A DNA stretch of 64,000 nucleotides, from positions 58,561 through 122,560 of the forward strand of contig CAUTSA010000002.1 of NCBI GenBank assembly GCA_963540965.1, written 5' to 3'. The stretch is from Nanosyncoccus sp963540965. Lineage in GTDB: Bacteria > Patescibacteriota > Saccharimonadia > Saccharimonadales > Saccharimonadaceae. The first letter of the stretch is position 1, and every line of letters begins with the position of its first letter. Made by a program: the position numbers and the translations under genes. Of this stretch, positions 1-7,556 are shown one piece after another. The notes below the pieces were generated by a model, which searched no databases, was not told where the DNA came from, and saw nothing but the letters and a program-made list of their open reading frames with translations.

Positions 1-400
1 TTAATTGCTCAATTTCATTAGCAATTACAGGTGCATGTAGTGGTGCTCTTGCTTTTGCGGTCTCAAGTTGAGCCAGACACTCTTCATCTACAATATGATC
101 TTCTGCAAAATAACTTCCGGGCGCCGCCACGCGGGCTAAAATTGCATCAAGTTTAGTAGGACCACCAATATACTGTTCGTCCACTAAGATTTTTTCCAAA
201 CCAGAAACCACCTCATTAAGAGTCGTAAATTTTGTTTCCGTTTTATTTTTTGTACCATCAGCTTTTTTCAGCGTATATACAATCTTGTCTCCCTCAAACT
301 CAAAATGCAATGCGCATAGAAAGTTACTACCACGATATAGAGCATATTTCCGAGAACTACTCCCAGGGTTAGTAATCAGAATTAATCGATCGTTATTCAT
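1..400 (-). CDS. ackA: Acetate kinase, N-terminal part (cut by window edge)
   Basis: The frame stays open from the start at 400 to the window edge, giving 133 residues. The N-terminus carries an NPGSSSRKYALY stretch, which is the ASKHA phosphate-1 loop of acetate kinase (family form NAGSSSLKY). Near the edge a PLHAPVIANEI segment matches the family PLHNP region that precedes the catalytic domain. The enzyme makes ATP and acetate from acetyl phosphate in the cytoplasm, the last step of a fermentative acetate branch. Two ATGs lie in tandem (403 and 400). The AGGAG site (414-410 on the minus strand) is 6 nt from the second, so that one is preferred. It is divergent from dnaJ. Only about a third of the usual ~400 residues is visible. 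Family call is firm; full-length integrity cannot be judged. Confidence 0.85.
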   Translation of the reverse strand, partial: MNNDRLILITNPGSSSRKYALYRGSNFLCALHFEFEGDKIVYTLKKADGTKNKTETKFTTLNEVVSGLEKILVDEQYIGGPTKLDAILARVAAPGSYFAEDHIVDEECLAQLETAKARAPLHAPVIANEIEQL

Positions 401-460
401 CATTTACTCCTCTTTTATATCATCATTATATCCTAAATATCTTTTTTATGCAGAGATTAT

Positions 461-487
461 TTAGCACTCTTGCATTTTGAGTGCTAA
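461..487 (+). promoter_or_regulatory. CIRCE operator (HrcA binding site)
   Basis: TTAGCACTC, a 9-nt spacer, then GAGTGCTAA: a perfect match to the classical CIRCE inverted repeat. It overlaps the -35 region of the dnaJ promoter, so bound HrcA should block RNA polymerase. This predicts an HrcA repressor elsewhere in the genome. Confidence 0.95.
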
Positions 488-498
488 AACACTATAAT
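470..498 (+). promoter_or_regulatory. dnaJ promoter
   Basis: TTGCAT (470-475), a 17-nt spacer and TATAAT (493-498). The -35 box sits inside the CIRCE spacer. The expected transcription start (about 505) lies just before the ATG at 510 and after the ATG at 501, which decides the start codon. Confidence 0.8.
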
Positions 499-509
499 TA
501 ATGGTAATT

Positions 510-1412
510 ATGTCTACACAAAAAGATTATTATGAAATTTTAGGCGTATCCAAAAACGCATCTGATGACGAAATTAAGAAGGCGTATCGAAAACTCGCCT
601 TTAAATACCATCCAGATAAAAATCCTGGCGATAAGGAAGCTGAGGCTAAATTTAAAGAAGCTACAGAAGCAAACGAAGTACTTTCCGACAAACAAAAGCG
701 TGCGCGCTATGATCAATTTGGTCATGCAGGTGTAGGTGGAAATTCCAACTACGGCGGCGGCAATCCTTTTAGTGGCGGCAGCTACTCATTTAATGGTCAA
801 AACTTCAATTTTGATTTTGGCGGAGATGGCAACATCGATGACATCTTCAGTACTCTCTTCGGCTTCGGTGGAGGGCGATCCCAAAGACGCCGTGGTGCAG
901 ATTATCGAACCGTTCTGACCGTCTCATTTGAAGAATCAATTTTTGGTACCACCAAAACTGTTCAAGTTGACGGAAAAGAGATTAACCTAAAAATCCCGGC
1001 TGGTATCGATGATGGTCAATCCATTCGACTACGTGGACATGGTGGACCCGCCCCTGACTCCTCTGGAGAGGCTGGTGATTTGTTGGTCCAAATTCGAGTT
1101 CGCCCCCATAAGACCCTAACGCGCGAAGGTTATATTATTCTTTCCGAACAACATATCTCTATGATCGACGCCGCTCTTGGTTGTGAAGTTGAGGTTGAAA
1201 CTATTGACGGTAAAATCACCATGAAAGTGCCTGCTGGCACTCAATCCAGTACTCCATTTAAACTTTCCGGTCACGGTGTACCTATGCGCGGAGAGGAACG
1301 TGGTCCACATATCGTAAACATTATTGTCGATACCCCAACCAACTTATCCAAGAAACAAAAAGAGTTACTTGAAGAGTTTCGTACCGCAAAAAAACGTGGT
1401 TTCTGGAATTAA
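510..1412 (+). CDS. dnaJ: J-domain co-chaperone, class II (DnaJ/CbpA type, no zinc finger)
   Basis: An N-terminal J-domain (about residues 4-70) contains the HPD motif that stimulates DnaK ATPase. A Gly/Phe/Asn-rich linker (about 75-125) follows, then two beta-sandwich substrate-binding domains (CTD I and II) ending near residue 290. No cysteines of the DnaJ zinc-finger type are present, so this is a class II J-protein like CbpA; length 300 aa fits. The start at 510 is chosen because the -10 box ends at 498: the upstream ATG at 501 would lie at or before the transcription start. The CIRCE site indicates heat-shock control by HrcA. No SD site is seen, so translation is probably leaderless. Confidence 0.93.
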   Translation: MSTQKDYYEILGVSKNASDDEIKKAYRKLAFKYHPDKNPGDKEAEAKFKEATEANEVLSDKQKRARYDQFGHAGVGGNSNYGGGNPFSGGSYSFNGQNFNFDFGGDGNIDDIFSTLFGFGGGRSQRRRGADYRTVLTVSFEESIFGTTKTVQVDGKEINLKIPAGIDDGQSIRLRGHGGPAPDSSGEAGDLLVQIRVRPHKTLTREGYIILSEQHISMIDAALGCEVEVETIDGKITMKVPAGTQSSTPFKLSGHGVPMRGEERGPHIVNIIVDTPTNLSKKQKELLEEFRTAKKRGFWN

Positions 1413-1415
1413 TTC

Positions 1416-1443
1416 TTATCCACAAACAGCCTTATGCTATAAT
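1416..1443 (+). promoter_or_regulatory. Extended -10 promoter with a DnaA-box-like sequence at the -35 position
   Basis: TGC TATAAT at 1435-1443 is followed after 10 nt by the ATG at 1454. TTATCCACA (1416-1424), identical to the consensus DnaA box, covers the place where a -35 element would be. Whether DnaA binds here is unknown. Confidence 0.6.
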
Positions 1444-1453
1444 TATCTAAGTA

Positions 1454-2101
1454 ATGACGATTGAGAATACAGAAAACGGCAAGTATATAGCAAGCAAACA
1501 ATCTCATCCCTTATTGATTTTTTTAGGACTTATTATTACTCCTTTCTTGGCAGTGGGGACAACATTCTCTGTTTTTCAAACAAAACCAGTCTACGCTGAA
1601 GGCTATGATCTAAATACAATAACTCATAAAAAACTAAACGATTTAGAAAGGGGAAACATCTCCACTGGTTGTGCCTCGATTCAGGTTAGTCTGAGAAATC
1701 TACAAAAAAATGATTCAAAAACTCGCGTCCTCCTTGGTACTAGTTATCAAACACTCTTAACCAACTTTCTTTCGCCCCTAAATATCCGTCTTATCAAAAA
1801 CAATTTGCCAGACATTAATCTCAGTCGCGTTCAAACTGAAATGTTCGCCTCCCGTAATGATTTTACAAATCTTTTTATTACTTACAGTCAACATTTAGAA
1901 ACGCTCATCTCTCTAGATTGCAAAAATCAGCCTAATGAATTTTATTATGAGCTTGAAAATGTGCGTTTTTTACGAGAAAAACTCGAAGACTCAGTTACAA
2001 AAACCAACAACATTATTTCCTTACATCTCCAATTAGTAGATCAACTTAAGCATAACATGACAATCAAAGATTCCGAGAGCCAGAAAAAGGAGAATCAATG
2101 A
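1454..2101 (+). CDS. Exported or membrane-anchored protein of unknown function
   Basis: 215 residues. A hydrophobic segment (about residues 20-45) is followed by a possible signal-peptidase site at VYA-EG near residue 50. The rest is a helical, Leu/Asn/Lys-rich domain with three scattered cysteines and no family I recognise. The start is set by the extended -10 box 10 nt upstream. The stop TGA overlaps the ATG of the next gene (ATGA), so the two are co-transcribed and probably translationally coupled. The neighbour is also a small envelope protein, suggesting a joint role at the membrane. Confidence 0.7.
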   Translation: MTIENTENGKYIASKQSHPLLIFLGLIITPFLAVGTTFSVFQTKPVYAEGYDLNTITHKKLNDLERGNISTGCASIQVSLRNLQKNDSKTRVLLGTSYQTLLTNFLSPLNIRLIKNNLPDINLSRVQTEMFASRNDFTNLFITYSQHLETLISLDCKNQPNEFYYELENVRFLREKLEDSVTKTNNIISLHLQLVDQLKHNMTIKDSESQKKENQ

Positions 2102-2439
2102 ATCACTTTACGTCAAGAGGAGGTAAAGCTCTAATCCGACTAGGTATCATCTCAACCATAATTGCGATCGCAACAACCGGCCTATCTTTATATTTCTATC
2201 ACGCCAGTGGCGATATTTACATCGATCGTTCTCGACCTGGATTTCTCCCCGAAAAGCACGAAAACGAACAATTCGACAATAATTCCTCCTATCGTTTTTC
2301 TGAAGAAGGCAAGATTAGCGAACAAGAAATCGAAGAATATCTAGAGAATATTCGACCAATCATTAATACAATCAACGAGACTAAAAAACCTTTTTCCAAA
2401 GATAGTCTTTCTGATAAGTCGCTAGGTATTTCTAATTAG
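2098..2439 (+). CDS. Small single-pass membrane protein, unknown function
   Basis: 113 residues with one transmembrane helix at about residues 15-35. An acidic, Glu/Ser/Asn-rich outer part follows, with no recognisable domain. The start codon overlaps the stop of the upstream gene by 4 nt, and a GGAG-rich stretch in the end of that gene (AAAAAGGAG) serves as its SD. Its partner upstream is also membrane-associated. No terminator is obvious after it. Confidence 0.65.
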   Translation: MNHFTSRGGKALIRLGIISTIIAIATTGLSLYFYHASGDIYIDRSRPGFLPEKHENEQFDNNSSYRFSEEGKISEQEIEEYLENIRPIINTINETKKPFSKDSLSDKSLGISN

Positions 2440-2590
2440 TCACCGTTCCACAACCGCATAAAAACTAGAACTCACTAGCATCTCGCCTTTTGCATTTTTT
2501 CTACTATTCAATATAAGACTTTACAAAATCTATATTTTATTTTAGAATATATAAAATCTAGTATTATTATTTGAGTAGGGAGAATTTAAA

Positions 2591-2818
2591 ATGGGGTCGC
2601 TAAGGGAAGCGCTATTAAAGAATGGCGTATTTTATTTTGAGAACGACGGCATCAGATATACAGTCGAAGGCGGAGCCGGTTGCTACATGGTTGTTAGAGA
2701 TGCCAGTGGTATTGTTCGCTATCGTATCGAAGGTTCAGAGCTTAGCTCAGATCTAGTAGTACGCGACATTTCTTCCGGACTCGTGGCTTTTACTGTCAAT
2801 TCAGCCTCCTTGTTCTAG
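2591..2818 (+). CDS. Small hypothetical protein (75 aa)
   Basis: A GGGAG site (2578-2582) lies 8 nt before the ATG. The protein is mostly beta-strand in character, with alternating hydrophobic residues and repeats of the type VVRDxSxG around residues 35-43 and 55-63, suggesting a small beta-sheet domain with two related halves. No signal peptide, no membrane helix. It stands alone between two intergenic stretches. I do not recognise the family. Confidence 0.55.
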   Translation: MGSLREALLKNGVFYFENDGIRYTVEGGAGCYMVVRDASGIVRYRIEGSELSSDLVVRDISSGLVAFTVNSASLF

Positions 2819-2837
2819 AAACACTTTTGATGTCTTT

Positions 2838-2846
2838 TGCTATAAT
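2838..2846 (+). promoter_or_regulatory. Extended -10 promoter (TGC TATAAT), leaderless
   Basis: TATAAT at 2841-2846 preceded by TGC; only 6 nt separate it from the ATG at 2853. This supports a real gene there despite its overlap with comEC. Confidence 0.65.
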
Positions 2847-2852
2847 ATACTT

Positions 2853-3302
2853 ATGGCTATCATAATACCAATCGCAATCTTTCTACTTTTCTACTTATTC
2901 AAAAGACGTTTAGGTTCACCAACCCTAGCCTCAATCGCTGGAGCACTTATTTACAACCTCTTTATTGAAGATATAGTTCGTTTCACCTCAAGCTTTATTT
3001 CAACTATTCCTGGTTCCTATGTCCAATTTTTCGTATTATGCTTTTTTATCCTTCTGCTTCCTCTTATTTTATATTTTCGCCAGTCACATAGCCATTCAAC
3101 TGGTCTTTTTTACATTATTAAATGTCTCGGTTTGACCAGTTTTATTTTTATATTGTTGGCACCGCAACTGCAGTTGTTTTTGCCATTCGACCAAATAAGT
3201 ACCAATATCTTGCATACCATCACTCCTTTTAATCGTTTGATTATCCTGCTTTGTTCTGTCTTCGCCTATCTTGATATTCTTTTTTCGCAAAAAGAAATAT
3301 AA
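2853..3302 (+). CDS. Multi-pass membrane protein, unknown; tail overlaps comEC antisense
   Basis: 149 residues with four or five predicted membrane helices and a short charged loop near residue 75. No family is recognised. The leaderless-type promoter directly in front is the main support for it being a gene. Its last 207 nt run antisense to the 3' end of comEC, where ComEC has only a hydrophilic tail after its last membrane helix. Either both genes are real and overlap tail to tail, or one reading frame runs on past its functional end. Confidence 0.5.
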   Translation: MAIIIPIAIFLLFYLFKRRLGSPTLASIAGALIYNLFIEDIVRFTSSFISTIPGSYVQFFVLCFFILLLPLILYFRQSHSHSTGLFYIIKCLGLTSFIFILLAPQLQLFLPFDQISTNILHTITPFNRLIILLCSVFAYLDILFSQKEI

Positions 3303-4343
3303 ATAGGCAATTATTAAGTATAGATAGAGGAAACTTATATTATTTTTTGCCACCGTTACTGTCAAAATCTGTATCTCACTAAAAGCCCCAATCATCTTAA
3401 TCTGTAACTCCAGAAGACTAATCCCTCCTGTAAAAAGAAAATAGAGGTGTCTGTAAATCCAGAACGGCAAAATTCCAACCATTGCAATACTAAATAGAAT
3501 CATCGGCATCAATGGCGATAATACTACCGTCATAAAAATAGACAGCCACGAAAAGCGACCAAAATAATACAAGATTATCGGTAGAACCATTAGATTAACA
3601 GCCACCGCTACAATCAATCCCGCTCGAAGATTAAACACGCTATCGATTTTAGCCAACATTGTTCTCAAATAGCCCTTCTTTTCCAAGCTTCTTTTTTTAT
3701 TAAAACCTTTTCCAAACAAGAAACCCTCTATCAATGGATTAAGGATCAATATTCCAACATATGCCAGCATCGATAATTGCCAACCAATACTATTAATAAA
3801 ATTTGGATTAATTAACAGCGTTATTGTAAACGTCAAAAATAAAATTCTACCTTTATCTAGTTTTCTTCCATAATAACTTGCAAAAATTTGACAAAAGACC
3901 ACAATTGCTGCTCGCATTAGTGATGGAGTAAGTCCAATCATCATAATATATAACAGAACAAAAACTCCACAAAAATAGCTTTTCACGAGTCTAGACATAG
4001 GCTTTAGTCCGTCGGATAGTATCTTTACTAAAACTACTAGATGCATTCCCGAAATCACGATTAAATGCGTTAAACCGATTTCGCTAATCTCTTCTTTTAG
4101 ACTACTACTTAGACCATTTTTATCCCCAACTAAGTATGCCACGGCCAAACCGCTTATTTTTGGGTCAAATCGATTATTTAAATTTGTCTTTATATAATCA
4201 CGAAAGCTATTTTCTTCCCGCGAACTCCGCAATTTGTCATCTTTAAACTGATATTTTGTCTCGGCGGGAGACCTACAACTCACTCTTAAAAAAGTTATTA
4301 TTGCAATTACAATGATTATTATTTTACTAATTTTATTCACCAT
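3096..4343 (-). CDS. comEC: ComEC/Rec2-type DNA uptake channel (core domain only)
   Basis: 415 residues, multi-pass membrane protein. The competence-domain signatures HLIVISGMHL (about residue 93) and GLTPSLMRAAI (about 138) are clear. ComEC forms the inner-membrane channel that takes single-stranded DNA into the cytoplasm during natural transformation. The N-terminal OB-fold region is reduced to a short segment and the C-terminal metallo-beta-lactamase-like domain is missing, so the nuclease function, if present, must be separate. The C-terminal ~65 residues are hydrophilic and lie antisense to the gene at 2853. DprA at 37240 is a functional partner. A GAGG site precedes the tandem ATG-GTG start. 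Confidence 0.85.
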   Translation of the reverse strand: MVNKISKIIIIVIAIITFLRVSCRSPAETKYQFKDDKLRSSREENSFRDYIKTNLNNRFDPKISGLAVAYLVGDKNGLSSSLKEEISEIGLTHLIVISGMHLVVLVKILSDGLKPMSRLVKSYFCGVFVLLYIMMIGLTPSLMRAAIVVFCQIFASYYGRKLDKGRILFLTFTITLLINPNFINSIGWQLSMLAYVGILILNPLIEGFLFGKGFNKKRSLEKKGYLRTMLAKIDSVFNLRAGLIVAVAVNLMVLPIILYYFGRFSWLSIFMTVVLSPLMPMILFSIAMVGILPFWIYRHLYFLFTGGISLLELQIKMIGAFSEIQILTVTVAKNNISFLYLYLIIAYLYFFLRKKNIKIGEDRTKQDNQTIKRSDGMQDIGTYLVEWQKQLQLRCQQYKNKTGQTETFNNVKKTS

Positions 4344-4454
4344 AAAACCTCATTTAATTTCCGCCCCAAACTTACTTCAGAAACGTAGTATTATCAAGAC
4401 TCTTTTGAAAAAATCCTCACAAATCCTTTCAATAACAGAGAGAAAAATCTTTAC

Positions 4455-4493
4455 CATAAGCAAGATATTTTTAATCAACATAAGCAAGATATT
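4455..4493 (+). repeat. Short direct repeat (15 bp, two copies)
   Basis: CATAAGCAAGATATT occurs at 4455-4469 and 4479-4493, spaced 24 bp start to start. Just after it CAGTCATA also occurs twice. It lies between the divergent comEC and methyltransferase genes and could be a regulator site or simple slippage. Confidence 0.5.
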
Positions 4494-4611
4494 AAATAAC
4501 AGTCATAAACGGTAGCAGTCATAGATTCTTCCATGTTTCTCATTAGAATCATATTAATAGACCTGCTCTTAAAACTTGCATTCTCTCCCCCTACGATATA
4601 AGCTAGATGTA

Positions 4612-5886
4612 ATGAGAAAAAAAGAACCTAAAATTGCTACACCAAAACTCCCCCTCTTTATTTACGACTTTGCCACCACGGGACAGGGAATTGCTACCCT
4701 AAATTCAGAGCTCATCATTAACCAACAGTCTTATTCCGAACTGGTCGGCGTCAAGGTTTTACTCTGGAATGCACTTCCAGGAGAGGTAATTTCCAAATTT
4801 CAAATTGTTACCCAAAAGCCACATTTTATTGAAGGAATCGCCATTGAATTTGAAAAACAATCTGAATCTCGCGTCACACCGCAAGATGAACAATTTCTTT
4901 CAACTTCCCCCTGGCAGATTCTAAACGATCAGGCCGAGTTGTCTGCCAAGTCAAATATCTTGGCTTCTCTCTTTAACCACCTCAGTAAAACTCATCCTAT
5001 CAATAAAGATTTGATTCTAAATATCCCTATTCACCAATCACCGAAAAATTATTTCTATCGCAACAAGATGGAGTATTCACTTTATTATAATCACGACACC
5101 GAAAAAATTCAGCTCGCCGTCCATTATCGCGGTTCCCATCGTAAAATACCCATTACCAGCTCCTCTCTTGAATTACCAGCCATCTTTACTCGTGCCAATC
5201 AAATAGTCGATGAATTAAATCGAACCAAACAAGAAGCTCGTTCTTTCCAATCATTACTGCTTCGTGCCAACCAATCCGGTGAAGTCAGCGGTGGGCTACT
5301 TGAGAACGGTAAGCCACATCCCGTCTTTCCGAATCTCACCGACACTCTTCTCGGCAACACCTATTCATACTCGCCTGGTGGCTTTTTCCAAATCAATTTG
5401 CCTGTCTATGAGGCTGCTTTACTGCAAATTAAGGCCTTCCTCGAAGATTCTAACTCTGTTTTAGATCTTTACGCCGGTGTTGGAACCATTGGTCTATCAG
5501 TCGCCAGAGACAAGGCACTTACTCTTGTGGAAGTGAACAAGTCCGCCTATGAAGAGCTCGCCGCCAACTCCACCCGTGTAATTCACGCCACAAATAATCA
5601 GCTCATCCATCCAATTCTTGCCAAATCCGAAGAAGTCTTAGACCAAATTTCCGCCGATGCAAGCGTAATTCTTGACCCGCCAAGAGCTGGCTGCGACCAA
5701 AAGCTCATTCAAAAACTCTGTGAAGTCCAACCTCAAAAAATAGTCTATCTATCCTGTAATCCAGTTACGCAAGTTCGCGACCTCTCTAGTCTACTCCAGC
5801 ATTACAACATCCAATCCATTCAAGGTTTTAATTTCTTTCCACACACCCCACATATAGAGACGTTAATTCTAATGTCACGTATATAG
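4612..5886 (+). CDS. TrmA/RlmD-family RNA m5U methyltransferase
   Basis: 424 residues. A TRAM-like beta-barrel is at about residues 10-75 and a Rossmann methyltransferase domain with DLYAGVGTIGLSV (motif I) is near residue 286. The DPPRAG motif (about 359) and LSCNP with the catalytic cysteine (about 382) follow. The enzyme would methylate C5 of a uridine in 23S rRNA or tRNA using SAM. The four iron-sulfur cysteines that RlmD carries after the TRAM domain are absent. ATG 4612 is preferred over a TTG at 4576: the TTG lacks an SD, and a TATAAG box ends 9 nt before 4612. Exact target base is not predictable. Confidence 0.85.
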   Translation: MRKKEPKIATPKLPLFIYDFATTGQGIATLNSELIINQQSYSELVGVKVLLWNALPGEVISKFQIVTQKPHFIEGIAIEFEKQSESRVTPQDEQFLSTSPWQILNDQAELSAKSNILASLFNHLSKTHPINKDLILNIPIHQSPKNYFYRNKMEYSLYYNHDTEKIQLAVHYRGSHRKIPITSSSLELPAIFTRANQIVDELNRTKQEARSFQSLLLRANQSGEVSGGLLENGKPHPVFPNLTDTLLGNTYSYSPGGFFQINLPVYEAALLQIKAFLEDSNSVLDLYAGVGTIGLSVARDKALTLVEVNKSAYEELAANSTRVIHATNNQLIHPILAKSEEVLDQISADASVILDPPRAGCDQKLIQKLCEVQPQKIVYLSCNPVTQVRDLSSLLQHYNIQSIQGFNFFPHTPHIETLILMSRI

Positions 5887-6038
5887 TTGGACGAATCGTT
5901 TGAAGTTGAAATCCTCTTGTGAGATAATAAAAAAGTACATTCTCTATATGAATATATGTATCCGTGAGTGATATAGTGCTAGAAAGTCGTCACGTCAGAT
6001 TGATAGCGGATATCATGTAGAAAGTTAAGAAAAGCGTT

Positions 6039-6779
6039 ATGGTCATAAAGGAATATGGAAAAGAAAATACAGATACAATAATACTTCTTCATGGCGGAGG
6101 GCTTTCTTGGTGGAACTATCGAGAAGAGGCTGAAATACTCAGTAACGAGTTTCATGTAGTATTACCGATTTTAGACGGTCATGCCGAAAGCGATAGGGAT
6201 TTTATTGACATCAATAGCAATGCGACTGAAATTATCACTTATATTGATGATAACTATGATGGAAAAGTCATGGCAATATGTGGGCTATCATTAGGAGCGC
6301 AAGTGCTCATAGAAATCTTGTCTATACGAGCAGATATATGTCGGTATTCGATTATTGAAAGTGCATTAATTGAAGAAATGCCTCTAGTAAATTATTTAAT
6401 TGAGCCCTTAATGAATATAAGCTATTGGATGATTGCAAAGCGATGGTTTGCTAAATTACAGTTTCAGTCACTTAAAATTCGTCAGGAGTTGTTTGAAGAT
6501 TATTACCGAGATTCCCGCAAGATATCAAAGAAATCAATGATTGCCTTTTTGAAGGCAAACTCAAAATATCAAGTGAGAGATGATTTACATAAGTCAAAAG
6601 CTAAAGTACTGATACTTGTAGGTAGTAAGGAACCGAAGAAAATAATTTCGTCTGCTCATAAATTAAATAGAATGGTTTCTAGAAGTAAACTAAAAATATG
6701 TAAAGGATATACACACGGAGAGATCAGTTTAAATCATCCAATAGAATATGTAGATGAATTATTAACTTTAATGAAGTAG
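6039..6779 (+). CDS. Alpha/beta hydrolase
   Basis: 246 residues, cytoplasmic. An oxyanion-hole HGGG is near residue 18 and the nucleophile elbow GLSLGA near residue 83 (Ser 85). A late VGSKEPK segment may supply the acid, and a His near residue 227 (YTHGE) the triad base. The fold is typical of small esterases, lipases or acyl hydrolases of the serine type; substrate unknown. No clear SD. Base composition and codon use differ from neighbours outside the island. It is followed by a remnant methyltransferase in the same orientation. Confidence 0.8.
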   Translation: MVIKEYGKENTDTIILLHGGGLSWWNYREEAEILSNEFHVVLPILDGHAESDRDFIDINSNATEIITYIDDNYDGKVMAICGLSLGAQVLIEILSIRADICRYSIIESALIEEMPLVNYLIEPLMNISYWMIAKRWFAKLQFQSLKIRQELFEDYYRDSRKISKKSMIAFLKANSKYQVRDDLHKSKAKVLILVGSKEPKKIISSAHKLNRMVSRSKLKICKGYTHGEISLNHPIEYVDELLTLMK

Positions 6780-6870
6780 TACATTCCAGCTTGGAGGAAT
6801 TAATGAGCGTTTTAAAATGATTTAATATAAATGCTCGACAAGATAATATATATCAAAAGGGGTGTTGACA

Positions 6871-7218
6871 GTGAGTGATAAAAGAAATAAAAATTTTTGG
6901 GATAGATTTGCCAAGCTATACGCTCTTTTTATGAGAAAAGATAAAGGAGTTTACGATAAAGCTTGTGGACATATTTGTCCTTATTTGAATAAAGACATGA
7001 ATGTACTTAAACTTGCTTGTGGCTCAGGGCAATTGTCATTTAGTCTTTCAAAACATGTCAAAAGGTGGATTGGAACAGATTTTTCTGAACGAATGATTTT
7101 GGAAGCAAGAAAGCATAGAGAATACGAAAACCTTACATTTGAAATAGCCGATACAACAACACTATCATTTACAAATGGAGAATTTGATTGTGTGGTAATC
7201 GCTAATGGTCGAAAATGA
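6871..7218 (+). pseudogene. Truncated class I SAM-dependent methyltransferase
   Basis: 115 residues from a GTG start preceded by AAAAGGGG (6855-6862). The SAM-binding motif region LKLACGSGQLSFSL and the following TDFSERM are present, as is the motif IV strand CVVIAN. Right after VVIAN the frame runs into GRK and a stop. About 85-90 residues of the usual ~200-aa Firmicutes family, including the C-terminal substrate-binding part, are missing. The break lies 5 nt before a perfect hairpin of IS200/IS605 type, so truncation by a mobile element or a deletion next to one is the likely cause. It is probably non-functional. Confidence 0.75.
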
Positions 7219-7222
7219 AGAA

Positions 7223-7241
7223 CCACCAGCTAGGCTGGTGG
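7223..7241. mobile_element. Perfect hairpin resembling an IS200/IS605 end
   Basis: CCACCAGC-TAG-GCTGGTGG: 8-bp perfect stem with a 3-nt loop at the break point of the methyltransferase gene. Subterminal hairpins of this kind mark the ends of IS200/IS605 elements. No TnpA or TnpB frame is in the window, so it would be a remnant end. It lacks the U-run expected of an intrinsic terminator. Confidence 0.45.
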
Positions 7242-7409
7242 ATTCCTTTTATATCTGCATATTGATACTATTGTCAGTAAGTGTGACTGTAAATTTATTT
7301 ACGGAAAGATTATAACGGAATATTTATCAATAAAGCAAACATCGGAAAACCAAAAAGAACGGGCTTTATTTTTAAATAAAGAGAATTTAGAATTCGTAGA
7401 GAGGTATTT

Positions 7410-7538
7410 ATGTCTTTTTTAAATTATAATAAAGATGAAAAGTTGAAATTTAATTATAAGAAAGCTTGTGATTTATGGACAATTATAGCAGCGGTGATTA
7501 TTTTATTGGCAACTTTAATAGAGGGAAAACAAATGTGA
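7410..7538 (+). CDS. Small membrane peptide (42 aa), unknown
   Basis: A GAGAGG site (7399-7404) sits 5 nt before the ATG. The peptide has a charged Lys/Asn/Asp-rich N-terminal half and one membrane helix (about residues 24-38, sequence TIIAAVIILLATLI). Upstream, from 7234 to 7422, another frame without any ATG looks like decayed coding sequence. The peptide may be an intact small protein or a fragment of a larger lost gene within the island. Confidence 0.4.
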   Translation: MSFLNYNKDEKLKFNYKKACDLWTIIAAVIILLATLIEGKQM

Positions 7539-7556
7539 GAGATAATAAGAGTTTAC

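Noticed and set aside
4312..4515. 67-aa Ile/Lys-rich frame upstream of the methyltransferase
   Set aside because: It begins inside the antisense of comEC and covers AT-rich repeats; no SD or promoter.
7234..7422. Open frame after the hairpin (about 62 codons)
   Set aside because: No start codon within it; at most a decayed gene remnant, noted under the 42-aa peptide.
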